DNA of 64,000 bases from Psococerastis gibbosa (Eukaryota; Arthropoda; Insecta; Psocodea; Psocidae): positions 16,205,419 to 16,269,418 of the forward strand of contig OZ020486.1 of the NCBI GenBank assembly GCA_963971405.1, given 5' to 3'. Position numbers and translations under genes: made by a program. Positions 47,946-58,061 of this stretch are shown here, piece after piece. The notes beneath the pieces were generated by a model that saw only the letters and a program-made list of their open reading frames with translations, did no database searches and had not been told where the DNA came from. The first letter of the stretch is position 1. Every line of letters starts with the position of its first letter.

Positions 47946-48551
47946 AAAAATAATAACAAAATCTATTTATTATTATAAGATTGCTGGATAGGTGTAGAAT
48001 TTCCTGGCAGGTCCCGTAGTTCGCTCTGAAATGCCACGGTACATTTGGCATATGGGAGCTCCAGCTCACGCCTTTTGATCTTAGAACTGGCTATGACGCC
48101 TTATTTCCTGTTTCCGCACATTGCAATTAAAGAGCAAACTGCGCGATGGAAGTTTCGATAAGCCATCATCTTTTAATGAATTACAATATAAATAACATGG
48201 TGCAGCACGTTATAAATGTACTTCACTGAACTATAGACCGAAAAGAAAACGAGATAATGCATTCCATATCTAATGAAAATCTAGCTGTCTCTGTTGCATC
48301 CATCATGGTCGCATGACGTCAGCCAGCAATATCAGCACCAGGGTCGAAGCCAGACTTTTTTTCGGAGGGGGGGGGGGTTCCACCGGAGGTGAGGTAACCT
48401 CAATGTATTTACAACTCTATTCGAACTAGTGTACGCTGCAAATGTTTCGGGAGGGGGGGGGGGAGGTTCGGAGGTCGCGTAAACTCGGGCCTGTTCCTTT
48501 AAATTTTAATCGACCCGCCAATTTTTTGTATACTTCTAGGAAATCAATGCA

Positions 48552-48755
48552 ATAAATAGTGGTACAGATTCTAACTTCCTTCCAAAAGATCTTTCGGTCA
48601 AGTCCCACACTTCCGCAGGCTTCGGAGATCATGTAACGCAGACGCAGCCTTCCTAGTGGAGTATAAGAGTGGGCTTCATAGCTCGAACTCCGTTAGCTTC
48701 GCTTATTTATAAAACAAAAAGTTATTATTTATTTATTATTTTTAAAGTAAGTCCT
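48552..48755 (+). mobile_element. tRNA-derived SINE, old copy
   Basis: ATAGTGGTACAGATTCTAAC (decayed head), CAAGTCCCACACTTCC, GCTTCGGAGATCATGTAA, then AGTATAAGAGTGGGCTTCAT and a TTATTTATT tail. Many substitutions relative to 44953-45155. Confidence 0.65.
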
Positions 48756-49201
48756 TGTCATCATAGATTAATCAACATTTCTGCTTCCCCCCAATGTAAT
48801 ATAAGTTATGTCATTTATATCTATAATTTCGACATAAACGAGTAATGATGAAGACTCCGTGGTCTAACTGCGTGGGCGAATTCGCTCCAGTTGTCAAACA
48901 GAAATCCATCTAATTATGGATAATGCTGGATACCGCAAGATGCGATTTTCCAATACGACAGACGTATTGCATCATTGTCAGATTAAATTAACATAGGAGT
49001 GCCCTGAAGAAATAGACTACAATAGAAAGGGCTTCAAAATATACAGTACATCCATTACCTAATTAACTAGATTGAAAACAGATTCGGAATCTAAATGCCG
49101 TAAAGGAGTTGCATGGCCAAGAAAAAGGTTCTCCATTCTACTCTATAAAACAACCGGGTACCGACCGATAAATACTAAATTTACATGATGAATCAGTATA
49201 A

Positions 49202-49412
49202 TCCGGGCTGATAGGCCGTTGTCGATCTGAAAGCGTACTTCCAAACGTTTCGTCAAGTTCTGCGGTCTACATCTTCATATTCATTGCCTCCGAGCCTTTG
49301 AGATATAGGTAAACTTAGAAGTCTACGCAGTACCACTGAAGATGTCTACCGCAGATGTTCACGAAACAATTCAAAGTACGCTTTCAGATAGACCACGGCC
49401 AATCAGCCCGGA
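49202..49412. repeat. 211-bp hairpin element
   Basis: TCCGGGCTGATAGGCCGTTG on the left pairs with CACGGCCAATCAGCCCGGA on the right, and matching continues for about 80 bp (CTGAAAGCGTACTT/AAGTACGCTTTCAG). The loop is about 50 bp. Confidence 0.75.
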
Positions 49413-49419
49413 TTCTACT

Positions 49420-51645
49420 GCTTCACCATGTAAAACTGGCCATGAAAGTGTAATTATACTAAATTTACATCTATGTGAATTAACAAATATCCATACAGAA
49501 GTTAAAAGATTGGCTCCGAGCTACTGCTACAGAACGTAATACAATAGATGTATAGAATATAGGTGAAGTACCGTACTTCATTGTGTAAAAGGATGGTTGC
49601 TCATTTCCCAAGTTTTCTCATTTTCTATTTTCTTCATTTTCTAATTTTTCCATTCTTAGAAGTTATTTTTGTACCTAGTTTTCGTTCCAATTCAGTACAT
49701 AACCTGGATAATAGTTAGCATATTCAAGTACCGTGAATGGTGGAGAATCGGCTCAAAAACTGCGGCGTGCGAGGGTAGCACTCAACAACTAAAACTAACT
49801 AAAAGTAATTTCGACTGAAACCACTCAAAATTCCTGGGCACGGCCATGGATGGGGCTTAGAACCAAACAAATGCAAATTGTAAGTTTTGACCCGATTTAC
49901 CAGCATTTACGGTATTCCTGTATAGGGTATCACGGAAAACCAAGTAATGCAGTAGTAGTCTACCTTACTTTCTACAGGAGGGTTTCAAACAGAATATGGC
50001 TGAAAAATTTGAACTTTTGTTAGACACTATGGTAACTATCTACCTATAGGCTATATATCATATATATATACCTATATACCTATATATCAAATTTTCAAAT
50101 AGGCCTAGGCTCGTGAAATATGTCCAAGTCGACAACGTCATTGAATATATTGTACAATATATAATAAACAGTATTTATGCAATCGTAACGTTAAGCAGCG
50201 TACCGTCCCAAATTTAAAAATGACTGATATGATATCTTTTGCGTATTTCTTATTTTTCGATGTTCCTCATCATTATTTCAGATCCCCTTTTACACACACT
50301 GCGTGCTTATACAGTCCTGCACAGCAAATTTGAAATAATACGTAAAATTAAGCTAGAAACTAAACATGAAACAAATACACAATAATTGTATGGTTAACAA
50401 GTGTACGATTCGGTAAACTGTGAATACCCCTATTAATTGTGGTAATTGCTTAGGTACCTATGCATACCTGGCAATATATCCGGGTGGAGTGTTGCCAAGG
50501 GCAACAAAAGAACTTGTCCTCATTAAAGTGACACTGGTATTTGTTGTTACTGTTAAATAAGAATAGTTTTGTTTACAGAATAGGCCTACATGATCTTTAT
50601 TTTAATCTTCATTGTAAAATTGCCCTAAGCGTTTTATTGGCACAAGTTTAACTGCTTACAACTTTTATTGTTTTCGTAACCATTAATAAGGGTGATGTCT
50701 ATAAATATTATTATATTATATATATGTGAGACCTGTACTCGTAACCATTCTAGTGCTTGGTTAAGTCAAGCTAAAGCCTGTTACAATGTCAATGGTCGTA
50801 TAAGCATTAAGCATGCCTGAACTTTCCCACTGGCACTTGTAGTCGGTGTTGGTTGACATTCAAGAGTTAACCAGTTTGCCACTAGAAGTGTATTCGGAAA
50901 TAATACCAATCATGTCCAAAATTCGATGGGGTCGTTGGCAGGGCAACATTCAATGGGCCTCTACGTCCATAAAAATCCCTTCACAAATAATAATAAATGA
51001 AACACTTGATGAAGGGTCACTGATAAAATAAATATGAGACAGTGCCATATATTAAGTACAAGTATGCATGCCTGAAGCTCAAATCCTAATCAGATACGAA
51101 TACCATTAACTGTGAAAATGAGGAAGTCCAAAAGGAGTAACGTATCAAGTACCGGGTAGCCAAAAAAAAATATTGCATTTCTCTTGATGGCTTGACTTTA
51201 GCCTAAAACCACCAAAGATGACCTCTTGACTCTACACTCTCCAAAATTACGGGTTACTGCATCCTCGATCATTAAAATTTAATATCCTGTACTAGGAGGT
51301 AGTTGAAACAAGTTGCACAGGATGAAATTAATTAAATGCAAATCATTATCAAGCATTATTTTATGACTATTTTAATATCTTACGATTTATTCGCCTCTGT
51401 GTGTTTCTCAGGTCACATAATAGAACGTACCTGGTTGTAAGGCTAACAAGGCGGAAGCTGTAATTTTATTTATCAACATAGCTGATAGTTTCGCCCTGTG
51501 TTCCATTTTTTTTTGTATGTGACCAAAAAACTGTGGAATTTACTGTATGTAGGTAGGGTATTATAGTGTAGTAAACGATGTTTGACATGCAACTTCAGAC
51601 AAATAAATAGGTATATACAATACACCATGGCTATAATAAAAATAA
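49420..51645. other. Intronic sequence, no gene seen
   Basis: No gene, RNA or definable element. Confidence 0.4.
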
Positions 51646-51651
51646 TGATTT

Positions 51652-51795
51652 AATGTTCATAAATAAATAAATATTGACTTTTTTTGTTCTATTACTAAGC
51701 CAACCTAGCGAAGTTAGGGCTATAAAGCCCTCTCTTACACTCAACTAGGAAGGCCCGGGACCGCCTGCTTTACATGCCCTCCGAAGCATGGCCTG
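51652..51795 (-). mobile_element. tRNA-derived SINE, 5'-truncated
   Basis: An AATAAATAAATATTGACTTT tail (minus-strand 3' end), ATTACTAAGCCAACCTAGCG, the GGGCTATAAAGCCC stem-loop and the CCCTCCGAAGCATGG core are present. The tRNA head is missing. Confidence 0.75.
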
Positions 51796-51902
51796 AAATC
51801 ATCGCAAGTACATTTAATTGAGGGGTTCCACGGGTCATGAGGCCTACGTACGGTACGAATGAACCAGTACATGCTTTCCTATTTATCTATTAGTATAGGT
51901 AC

Positions 51903-52049
51903 CAGTGGCGGATCCACAGGGGGGGTCATGACCTCCCCCCCTAGTAAAAAAATGGATATAACTCAACTTTTCAAAAAAAAAAATTACCTTTTAAACGTAC
52001 AAAAACTTGTGACCCCCCCCCCCTAAATTTTCCGCTGGATCCGCCCTTG
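51903..52049. mobile_element. hAT-like MITE, 147 bp, perfect 8-bp target duplication
   Basis: The ends CAGTGGCGGATCCA and TGGATCCGCCCTTG are inverted. ATAGGTAC flanks both sides (51895-51902 and 52050-52057). It contains an 11-C run at 52013-52023. A partial relative lies near 54020-54115. Confidence 0.88.
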
Positions 52050-52099
52050 ATAGGTACCGAAATAGATAATATGGGTAGTTCCTTGGTAATAACTGTCTT

Positions 52100-52399
52100 C
52101 AGGGGCGTAAAGTTGGGGGGGGGGGGGGCACGGTCCAACTTGCCCCTCAGCTTCTTTTGGGGGAGGGGGCTTTCATTGTAAGACATGGTTCATACTTTAT
52201 GGTCCCCTTTGCAGCAATATGAATATAAGCATTCCTTTCTTAGCTTCGTAAAACCTACAGCGATACTTTGCTACTATTAAAATGCGTAAAACCCTACTAT
52301 TTTGCTCTTATATTTTCAATTTTTCCTTATCCTGCCTGATGACGTCATAAGGTCTACTTAGTTTTGCCCCCGCCATCATTCCAAAACTTAACGCCTCTG
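52100..52399. mobile_element. hAT-like MITE, 300 bp, perfect 8-bp target duplication
   Basis: The ends CAGGGGCGTAAAGTTGG and CCAAAACTTAACGCCTCTG are inverted with small gaps. ACTGTCTT flanks both sides (52092-52099 and 52400-52407). It has a 14-G run at 52115-52128 and no coding capacity. Confidence 0.88.
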
Positions 52400-52465
52400 A
52401 CTGTCTTGGGTTAAATTTTTGTTGCCTTGAATTTCCTTATCCCGAAGCACTGAACCAGTGAATTG

Positions 52466-52612
52466 ATAAAATAAATAAATAAATATTGACTTTCTTGTTC
52501 TATTATTAAGCCAACCTAGTGGAGTTAGGGCTATAAAGCCCTCTCTTACACTCAGCTAGGAAGGCCCGGGACCGCCTGATTTACATGCCCTCCGAAGCAT
52601 GGCCAGAAAATG
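52466..52612 (-). mobile_element. tRNA-derived SINE, 5'-truncated
   Basis: The same 3' half as 51652-51795. It abuts a fragment of the CTGT/CAGA repeat at 52613. Confidence 0.75.
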
Positions 52613-52752
52613 TATTGATCGATGGGACGATTACATAGTTCAGAACGTGCAGACCAATGCAACCGAAGGACAGACATTTCGTATAAAACCCCTTTTCATG
52701 GTTCTTGGGACCTGAAAACTTGTAAATCTGATGAAATCTCGAAATCGAAAAG
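52613..52752 (-). repeat. CTGT/CAGA repeat family, fragment
   Basis: GATCGATGGGACGATTACAT matches 31125-31150 in reverse. GACAGACATTTCG, CTTGGGACCTGAAAA and GAAATCTCGAAATCGAAAA match the other copies. Internal parts are deleted. A 13-G run follows at 52798-52810. Confidence 0.6.
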
Positions 52753-53225
52753 ATAAACTAACCTATAAAAAGGAAATCAGAAAGCCTCAGATCTCCCGGG
52801 GGGGGGGGGGATATAATAGCTTACCGTCCGGGACAATAATTAATCGTTATATCCTAGGTACGAAAGCTTACTTAGCTCTTATTTTATTACCTGACCTGCG
52901 TTGTCTAAAATAATGATATAGCCTTCTCGTATATACCTTAGATTTTTCGCGGCCCCATTAAGCCTTAGACTTGCGGAAGTTTAAAAGACTGCATTCACTG
53001 TCGGTCCAAAGCATTGAGTCGCGAGACATGCCAAACTTGGGAAGCGTGGAACGTTAGTCAAAGGAAAATACTACAATATAGTAGCTTGCGATATTACAGT
53101 ACTAGTGTATGGGCCGAAAATTGAATTTTTTTTTGGCTTGCCTCAGTAAGCAGCAGTAGACCGGATTGGCAAGGACATATTAACGAGTACATACACTGTA
53201 TGTATTTTTATTTCTTACATATACT

Positions 53226-53389
53226 CAAGGGCGTCATTTAATTATTTTTCAGGAGAGAGGCAATATGACAATTAGGTACATTAAAAAAAGTTATAAAAAG
53301 GTTCCTCGTTAGTCAGGGTCAATTTAGTGTTTTTCCTATCGCAGGTGGGCAATGGACCCTACCCCCTGGGACCCAAAATGACGCCCCTG
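53226..53389. mobile_element. hAT-like MITE candidate next to the signal-peptide exon
   Basis: The ends CAAGGGCGTCATTT and AAATGACGCCCCTG are inverted with one mismatch, 164 bp apart. The flanking 8-mers CATATACT and CATAAATC match at only five positions, so the duplication has decayed or is absent. It lies about 75 bp downstream of the donor at 53466, in the first intron. Confidence 0.6.
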
Positions 53390-53466
53390 CATAAATCACA
53401 GTCCGTTATCCTCTAATAAGTTACTGCTGCGAAAATGGATTGTTTGGGTAAATTCTCAAAACTTAC

Positions 53467-53604
53467 CGAAGGGAATCCATTGTAGTGTGGGAAAAAATCC
53501 GTGCCAGCAGCATCGGAGTCTTCGGCTGGTTTTTCGCTTTCTTTGGTTGCAGGTTCAGAAAGCACATTGGTCAGAAGAAGTACGAAGAACCACCACGGCA
53601 CCAT
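53467..53604 (-). CDS. Signal-peptide first exon, probably of the FAS1/Q-rich gene
   Basis: The 46 codons begin MVPWWFFVLLLTNVLS, a typical cleavable signal peptide (hydrophobic core, small residues before SEPATK). A short acidic, polar stretch ending HYNGFPS follows. The exon ends in a perfect donor, TCG|GTAAGT, with GT at 53466-53465, in phase 0. The ATG has a purine at -3 and G at +4. The frame is open further upstream, but the hydrophobic start is the best supported initiation site. The next minus-strand coding exon with a phase-0 acceptor that I can find is at 3509, beginning FPIHTPAVLPP, so joining the two keeps the frame and gives a first intron of about 50 kb. Small exons inside that intron could have been missed. 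A separate secreted-protein gene is the alternative. Confidence 0.62.
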
Positions 53605-53779
53605 CTCGAAGTATACTGCGCGACACGCGCCACGACCAAACAACGACTGGCAGACGGACCTGCGACTTTCCTCCGCCCCTGCGATACTCTCCCTTTCAAC
53701 CGACAAGGTACCCAGGTACAGGGTCACCTGACCTTCCTCTTGCCCTCTGTCCAGTCCGCGGTAATATGTAATATACTGA
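53605..53779 (-). promoter_or_regulatory. Probable 5' UTR and initiator of the signal-peptide exon
   Basis: Immediately upstream of the ATG, the sequence is GC-richer and has more CpGs than its surroundings. A TCAGT initiator-like motif, the arthropod Inr consensus, reads on the minus strand at 53779-53775. No convincing TATA box was found at -30. The assignment of the start site is tentative. Confidence 0.25.
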
Positions 53780-54019
53780 CCTAACAACTAACAAGGAATA
53801 TGTTATGAGAAAGAAAATCGTATAAATTACTCGCGTACATCACTCTGGTGCCTTTGCATTTAAGTAATTTATCATTTACGGTTGGAATCAGGTCCGCAGC
53901 CAGCAGTCCCTTTTTGGGAAGGTTTGAATAACCGGGACCAGTGGAGAGTTAGCAACTTCAGTTTCTTACACCTAAATGATCATGAGTAAATTAATAAGAT
54001 ACGGTACCTAGTAAAAGTT

Positions 54020-54115
54020 ATTAAAACTCAATTTTTCAACAAAAAAAAGTTACCTTTTCAACTTACAAACAACTTGTGACCCCCCCCCCCTTAAATTTTC
54101 CGCTGGATCTTGGTA
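54020..54115. repeat. Fragment related to the 51903 hAT MITE
   Basis: AACTTGTGAC, an 11-C run and AAATTTTCCGCTGGATC match 52003-52041. The left end is missing. Confidence 0.55.
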
Positions 54116-54211
54116 GGCTACTTGGGACTTAATACCGGGGTTCCTAGGGTACATACTGTAAGTAGTTTCACTATGCAAGAGAAATATTATATGAGGACTA
54201 TGTATGATAAA

Positions 54212-54420
54212 TAAATAAATAAATATGGACTTTTTGTTCTATTACTAAGCCAACCTAGTGGAGTTAGGGCTATAAAACCCTCTCTTACTCTCAACTAGGA
54301 AGGCCCGGGAACGCCTGCTTTATATGCCCTCCGAAGTCTAGCCAGAAAATGTTGGAATTTTAGGACTCGAACCAATAACCTTTCGGGTGAAAGTCAGAGT
54401 CCGTACCACTACTCTACATG
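54212..54420 (-). mobile_element. tRNA-derived SINE, full-length
   Basis: It is complete from the tail (AATAAATAAATAAATATGG) to the head. On the minus strand the head reads GTAGAGTAGTGGTACGGACT and the diverged B box reads GGTTCGAGTCC (near 54365). Confidence 0.8.
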
Positions 54421-54574
54421 TCTTGACATGATAAATGATAATATATCGTAATATGCATCCTACTGCTATTGTATTGTTGTGGCCTTATCATTTACGGATA
54501 TTGCGTGAAGCTTTACCGCGGTAAAACTGGCTCCAAAATTGTCTGCTGGATCCGCCCTCGCTCCCCCATTGAAT

Positions 54575-54620
54575 TGAATTGAAAACGTCTTTATTGCAAA
54601 AAAAAATATAAAAAAAGCGA
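54575..54620 (-). repeat. Retroposon 3' tail
   Basis: GAATTGAAAACGTCTTTATTGC plus an A run. In reverse it reads as an AATAAAGAC-type 3' end. A similar end lies at 61246-61275. Confidence 0.35.
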
Positions 54621-55595
54621 ACAATAAGACTATACAATCTTCTTTTCATGCTAACCTTAAAAAAAATATTGTATTAATTATTGATAGATGCTAAAAATTA
54701 AATAGAGAAGAAACAAGAGAGGAAGAGGGAAAAAAAAGAAAAAAGAAGGATAGGAGGGGCCCCCTCCGAGGGGGGGATCCATTGTCGTCACCATTAAAAA
54801 AATCTCGGCTGAATACGATTTTTGCGTTTTTTTAAGCGCTTTATTAACATATCACTTCTTAACTTCTGGTGTTTTAGTAATGATGCCATAAGACTTACTT
54901 TATCGAATTGCATAGATTATAGTTCACTGAACAAAATCTATTGTGTTCTTAACAGTTTATATATTTTAAGAGGTCTTCAAAGGCTATTCTTATATCCTGG
55001 AACGAGAAATGAAGTTCTCACGCCATGTTGTTTTCCAAAAATAAGCGATAACACACTAATTAAAGGTATATGTTACGATTAGGTACCTATAATTAACTTT
55101 GTAGCTGTATTGTAGGTAGTCTCCACAGGCAAGGAAATTACGTCTGTGACAATATGTCAAGCCTACAATAGTACCCCATTTCCCCATAAGTTACACATAT
55201 AAAAGTGCAGACTGACATCATTAGGAACATGTGACATTCTCCGTGTCAAAACCAGGGGGAAAGTGGAAACAATACCTATAACCTATCAAACATGTGTGAT
55301 GGGTACATCTGTAAATGTTGGTATTGGCATAAGATACATTGGTTTAAGAGACAACCAAACTGGGAAAAACCTTACGGGTGTACAAAATAAAATTTTACAA
55401 GAAATAAGTTATATCGTCACCATATAGGCTAAAGTCAGAAGGGCGTACCATCAAAAACAACATTTTGAGATAATTGCGTTTCTGCGTGTCAGGAAATTTT
55501 GCAGCTGCATTGAACAAGCTTGAAATGTCTCTATCAAAATTCAGAAAGCACTTCGGTGTCGGAATCCTGTCGGACCTTCTATTGAGAATTGGAAA

Positions 55596-56035
55596 ATTTT
55601 AAATGTTCTCAATAATTCTAAATGGCATGGAGGGAGGAACGGTAACACAAGCTATGGAGAATAGAATCAGTACATTTGAGACGTGGATACTTAGACGAGT
55701 GCTGCACATATCCTGGAGAGATCGTGTTCCTAGGGGAATGGATACAGAGTTGCTGCTGACGGTTAAGAAACGGAAACTGTTGTTGTTGTAAGTTGTTGTT
55801 GTTGTTGTTGTAAGAAACGGAAACTAACATACGTTGGCCAAGTGGTCAAAAATATTGCCGACTGCATGTAATAATTCAAGGGAAGATAGAAGAACTGAGG
55901 GCTCCCAGCATCCTGGTTGAAAACCCCCGACGCAGTAGTTTGGCCAGCGACCTTTACAGAGCAGTGCAATCCCGAAGGCCCAAATCGCCATGATGATCGC
56001 CTATCTTCGGTAGAAGATGCATTAAAAAAAGATGA
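55596..56035 (+). pseudogene. LINE remnant with internal GTT microsatellite
   Basis: The translation reads AMENRISTFETWILRRVLHI, SWRDRVPRGMDTELL and, after the microsatellite, LTYVGQVV, then a decayed tail. This is the F..W..RR.L.I.W.DRV pattern of LINE reverse-transcriptase ends. AAGAAACGGAAACT occurs on both sides of the GTT tract (near 55765 and 55812). Confidence 0.7.
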
Positions 56036-56136
56036 CATCGGTCGTAGAACAATAAATGAGATGTTGTTAAGCAAAGGAAATGCTACTTTATACAAATAAT
56101 AGATGAACTTGGTTTGTTAAAAAGATGGACTCTGAA

Positions 56137-56163
56137 TACTCATTCATTCATTCATTCATTCAT
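56137..56163. repeat. (ATTC)n microsatellite
   Basis: Five to six tandem ATTC units. Confidence 0.85.
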
Positions 56164-56164
56164 A

Positions 56165-57070
56165 GCGTATATCAAAATGTACAGGTACATTTCTTCTAAT
56201 TTAAGGCATCTGATTTCAGTGATTTGTGGCTGTACGATCGATATTTCCTGTGTGACCACTATGTCCTGTAGGCTGAAAGAGAAATTTATAAAATATGCAT
56301 CTCGAGGTGAAAATGCAAGTTAGTGCGTTTCTGTGGCATGTCCTACGCCTCTGCATGTCACATTCATTAACAAGTCGTGCGCTCCCCACTCTGGTTCTTT
56401 AACTATTTTAACCATACAAGGTACAAGTATAGATACTGTATATACCTATGTCCGTTTCTGTTATTTAATAATGTAATTATACTTAAAGCTTAATATTACT
56501 GCAGATACGGTGATAAAAGAAAAGCTTAATGGAAATTTCCATTCACTGATGTTGCGTCATAGCCCAAGACGACAGTGGCGAAACGAGAAATCGGGAGCAA
56601 GATATAGCCCTAAACTTTTATTTAAATAATGAAGCAGGTTAGTAAGCCCTATAGGGATATGCCACAGGTAGAACAGAGAAATAATGAAATAGGCACGGTA
56701 CCTACGTTCTTAAACAGTGCAAAAGCAAATAAATGCATTATCATAATTTCCAAGAAGAGGCCTAACCCATGGAAAAATTTTGAACACAAGTGTGAAAAAG
56801 AACCAAAAAAATTAATAGTCAGCAATAAACTTTAACAAGCTAAAGAAAAATGAAACATTCTGAGAACCGCTCATGCAGGCTCGCCCATAGGGATAGGTAC
56901 CTAGTTTCGCCACGGCATTGTAATTACTATATATACACGCGTTAAATGACTCAAAGTTTCCCAAAACAAATCGAAGTAGGCTATACCCTAACATTCCCTC
57001 CACAAGTAGGCCAAACAGGAGATTCCTATTTTGGCCCACACCTCTTATAGCCAAGCCATGCATGTATGTG
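56165..57070. other. Intergenic sequence, no gene seen
   Basis: Upstream of both host genes. Nothing was recognised. Confidence 0.4.
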
Positions 57071-57074
57071 AACT

Positions 57075-57180
57075 GTGAAGTCCTACCATATGTTTCTCTA
57101 CGGGCACTGTGCACACGACCAAGTTATCTGCAGCTTTGAACCTGCTCTGGTCCTCTGGATTCAACTTGGTATGGTGCTAG
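57075..57180. repeat. Fragment of the hairpin repeat, reverse orientation
   Basis: Its reverse complement (ACCATACCAAGTTGAATCCA, GACCAGAGCAGGTTCAAAGC, TCGTGTGCACAGTGCC) matches 12690-12770. Confidence 0.7.
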
Positions 57181-57512
57181 GGCTGTCAGCCTAACTATAA
57201 TAAGTTGTTCTGTTATGTCATCTTGGTATTATTGCTGGTTGCAGACGGTTCATTTTAAACAGAGGGAGATATTTCCCCTTTCCCCTTTCACGCGCATATT
57301 CCTGAGATCTTTAGAATGCCGGCCTATGGGCTATGTGAAAGGTAGCATAGTGTCTAAATTAAATCTATGTGCCATATTATACAAAGATGATAGTCATAGT
57401 CAAGGACCAATTATGTACGTATTTAATTCAAATTGAAGCGTGCGGGAGCAGAAGTTGTATTGGACTGTATAAGGGGGCGATATATTATAATACATATTTT
57501 TCACACATAATA

Positions 57513-57532
57513 TACTTACTTACTTACTCGTA
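57513..57532. repeat. (TACT)n microsatellite
   Basis: Four to five TACT units beside the LINE remnant. Confidence 0.7.
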
Positions 57533-57544
57533 CTTATTAACTTA

Positions 57545-57835
57545 CTCTTTGGCGCTACGGCCCGTGCTCTGCTACAGCCCAGGTTCTGCACTCTCCTTCG
57601 CCAGTCATCGACGTCAAGGAGGGTCGCCAGATCAGTCATAATACGCTGTCGTCCCACTTATCTTCTCCCTTGGGACACCTTGTGTAAGGCTGCTCTTGTT
57701 GCCCTACTGTCCATTCGTTCCTCGTGCCCTAGCCACCTGATGCGGGCTCTCTTGATTTCAACTACTATAGAAGGTTCTCGGTATATCGCGTACAGCTCAT
57801 CATTTCTACGGATTCTCTGTCGCTCCCTTTCACAA
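57545..57835 (-). pseudogene. LINE remnant, reverse-transcriptase tail
   Basis: The minus-strand frame is open for most of its length: RRNDELYAIYREPSIVVEIK, RARIRWLGHEERMDSRATRA, one stop, then DVDDWRRRVQNLG. The RIRWLGH..RM block and the W...V terminal motif are typical of RTE/Jockey-like elements. Confidence 0.8.
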
Positions 57836-58061
57836 TATTTATAAAAATTAATTTTATTTTACGGAAAGTGTTAGCCTATCGACAGCCCATGCCTATATGA
57901 GTAATATGGGGCACTAACAAAATATTAGGCTACGCTAGTTACATCCTAAAAAACTGAAGAGTAAACGAAACCGACCGGAATAACACAATGAAGCTATGGA
58001 TGCATAGGCATACAGTACGGGAACTTCATTTGGGGTTGATTACCCCTATCCCTGCAAACGG

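Noticed and set aside
53485-53784. Plus-strand ORFs of 76-99 codons
   Set aside because: They are antisense shadows of the signal-peptide exon and its GC-richer 5' region.
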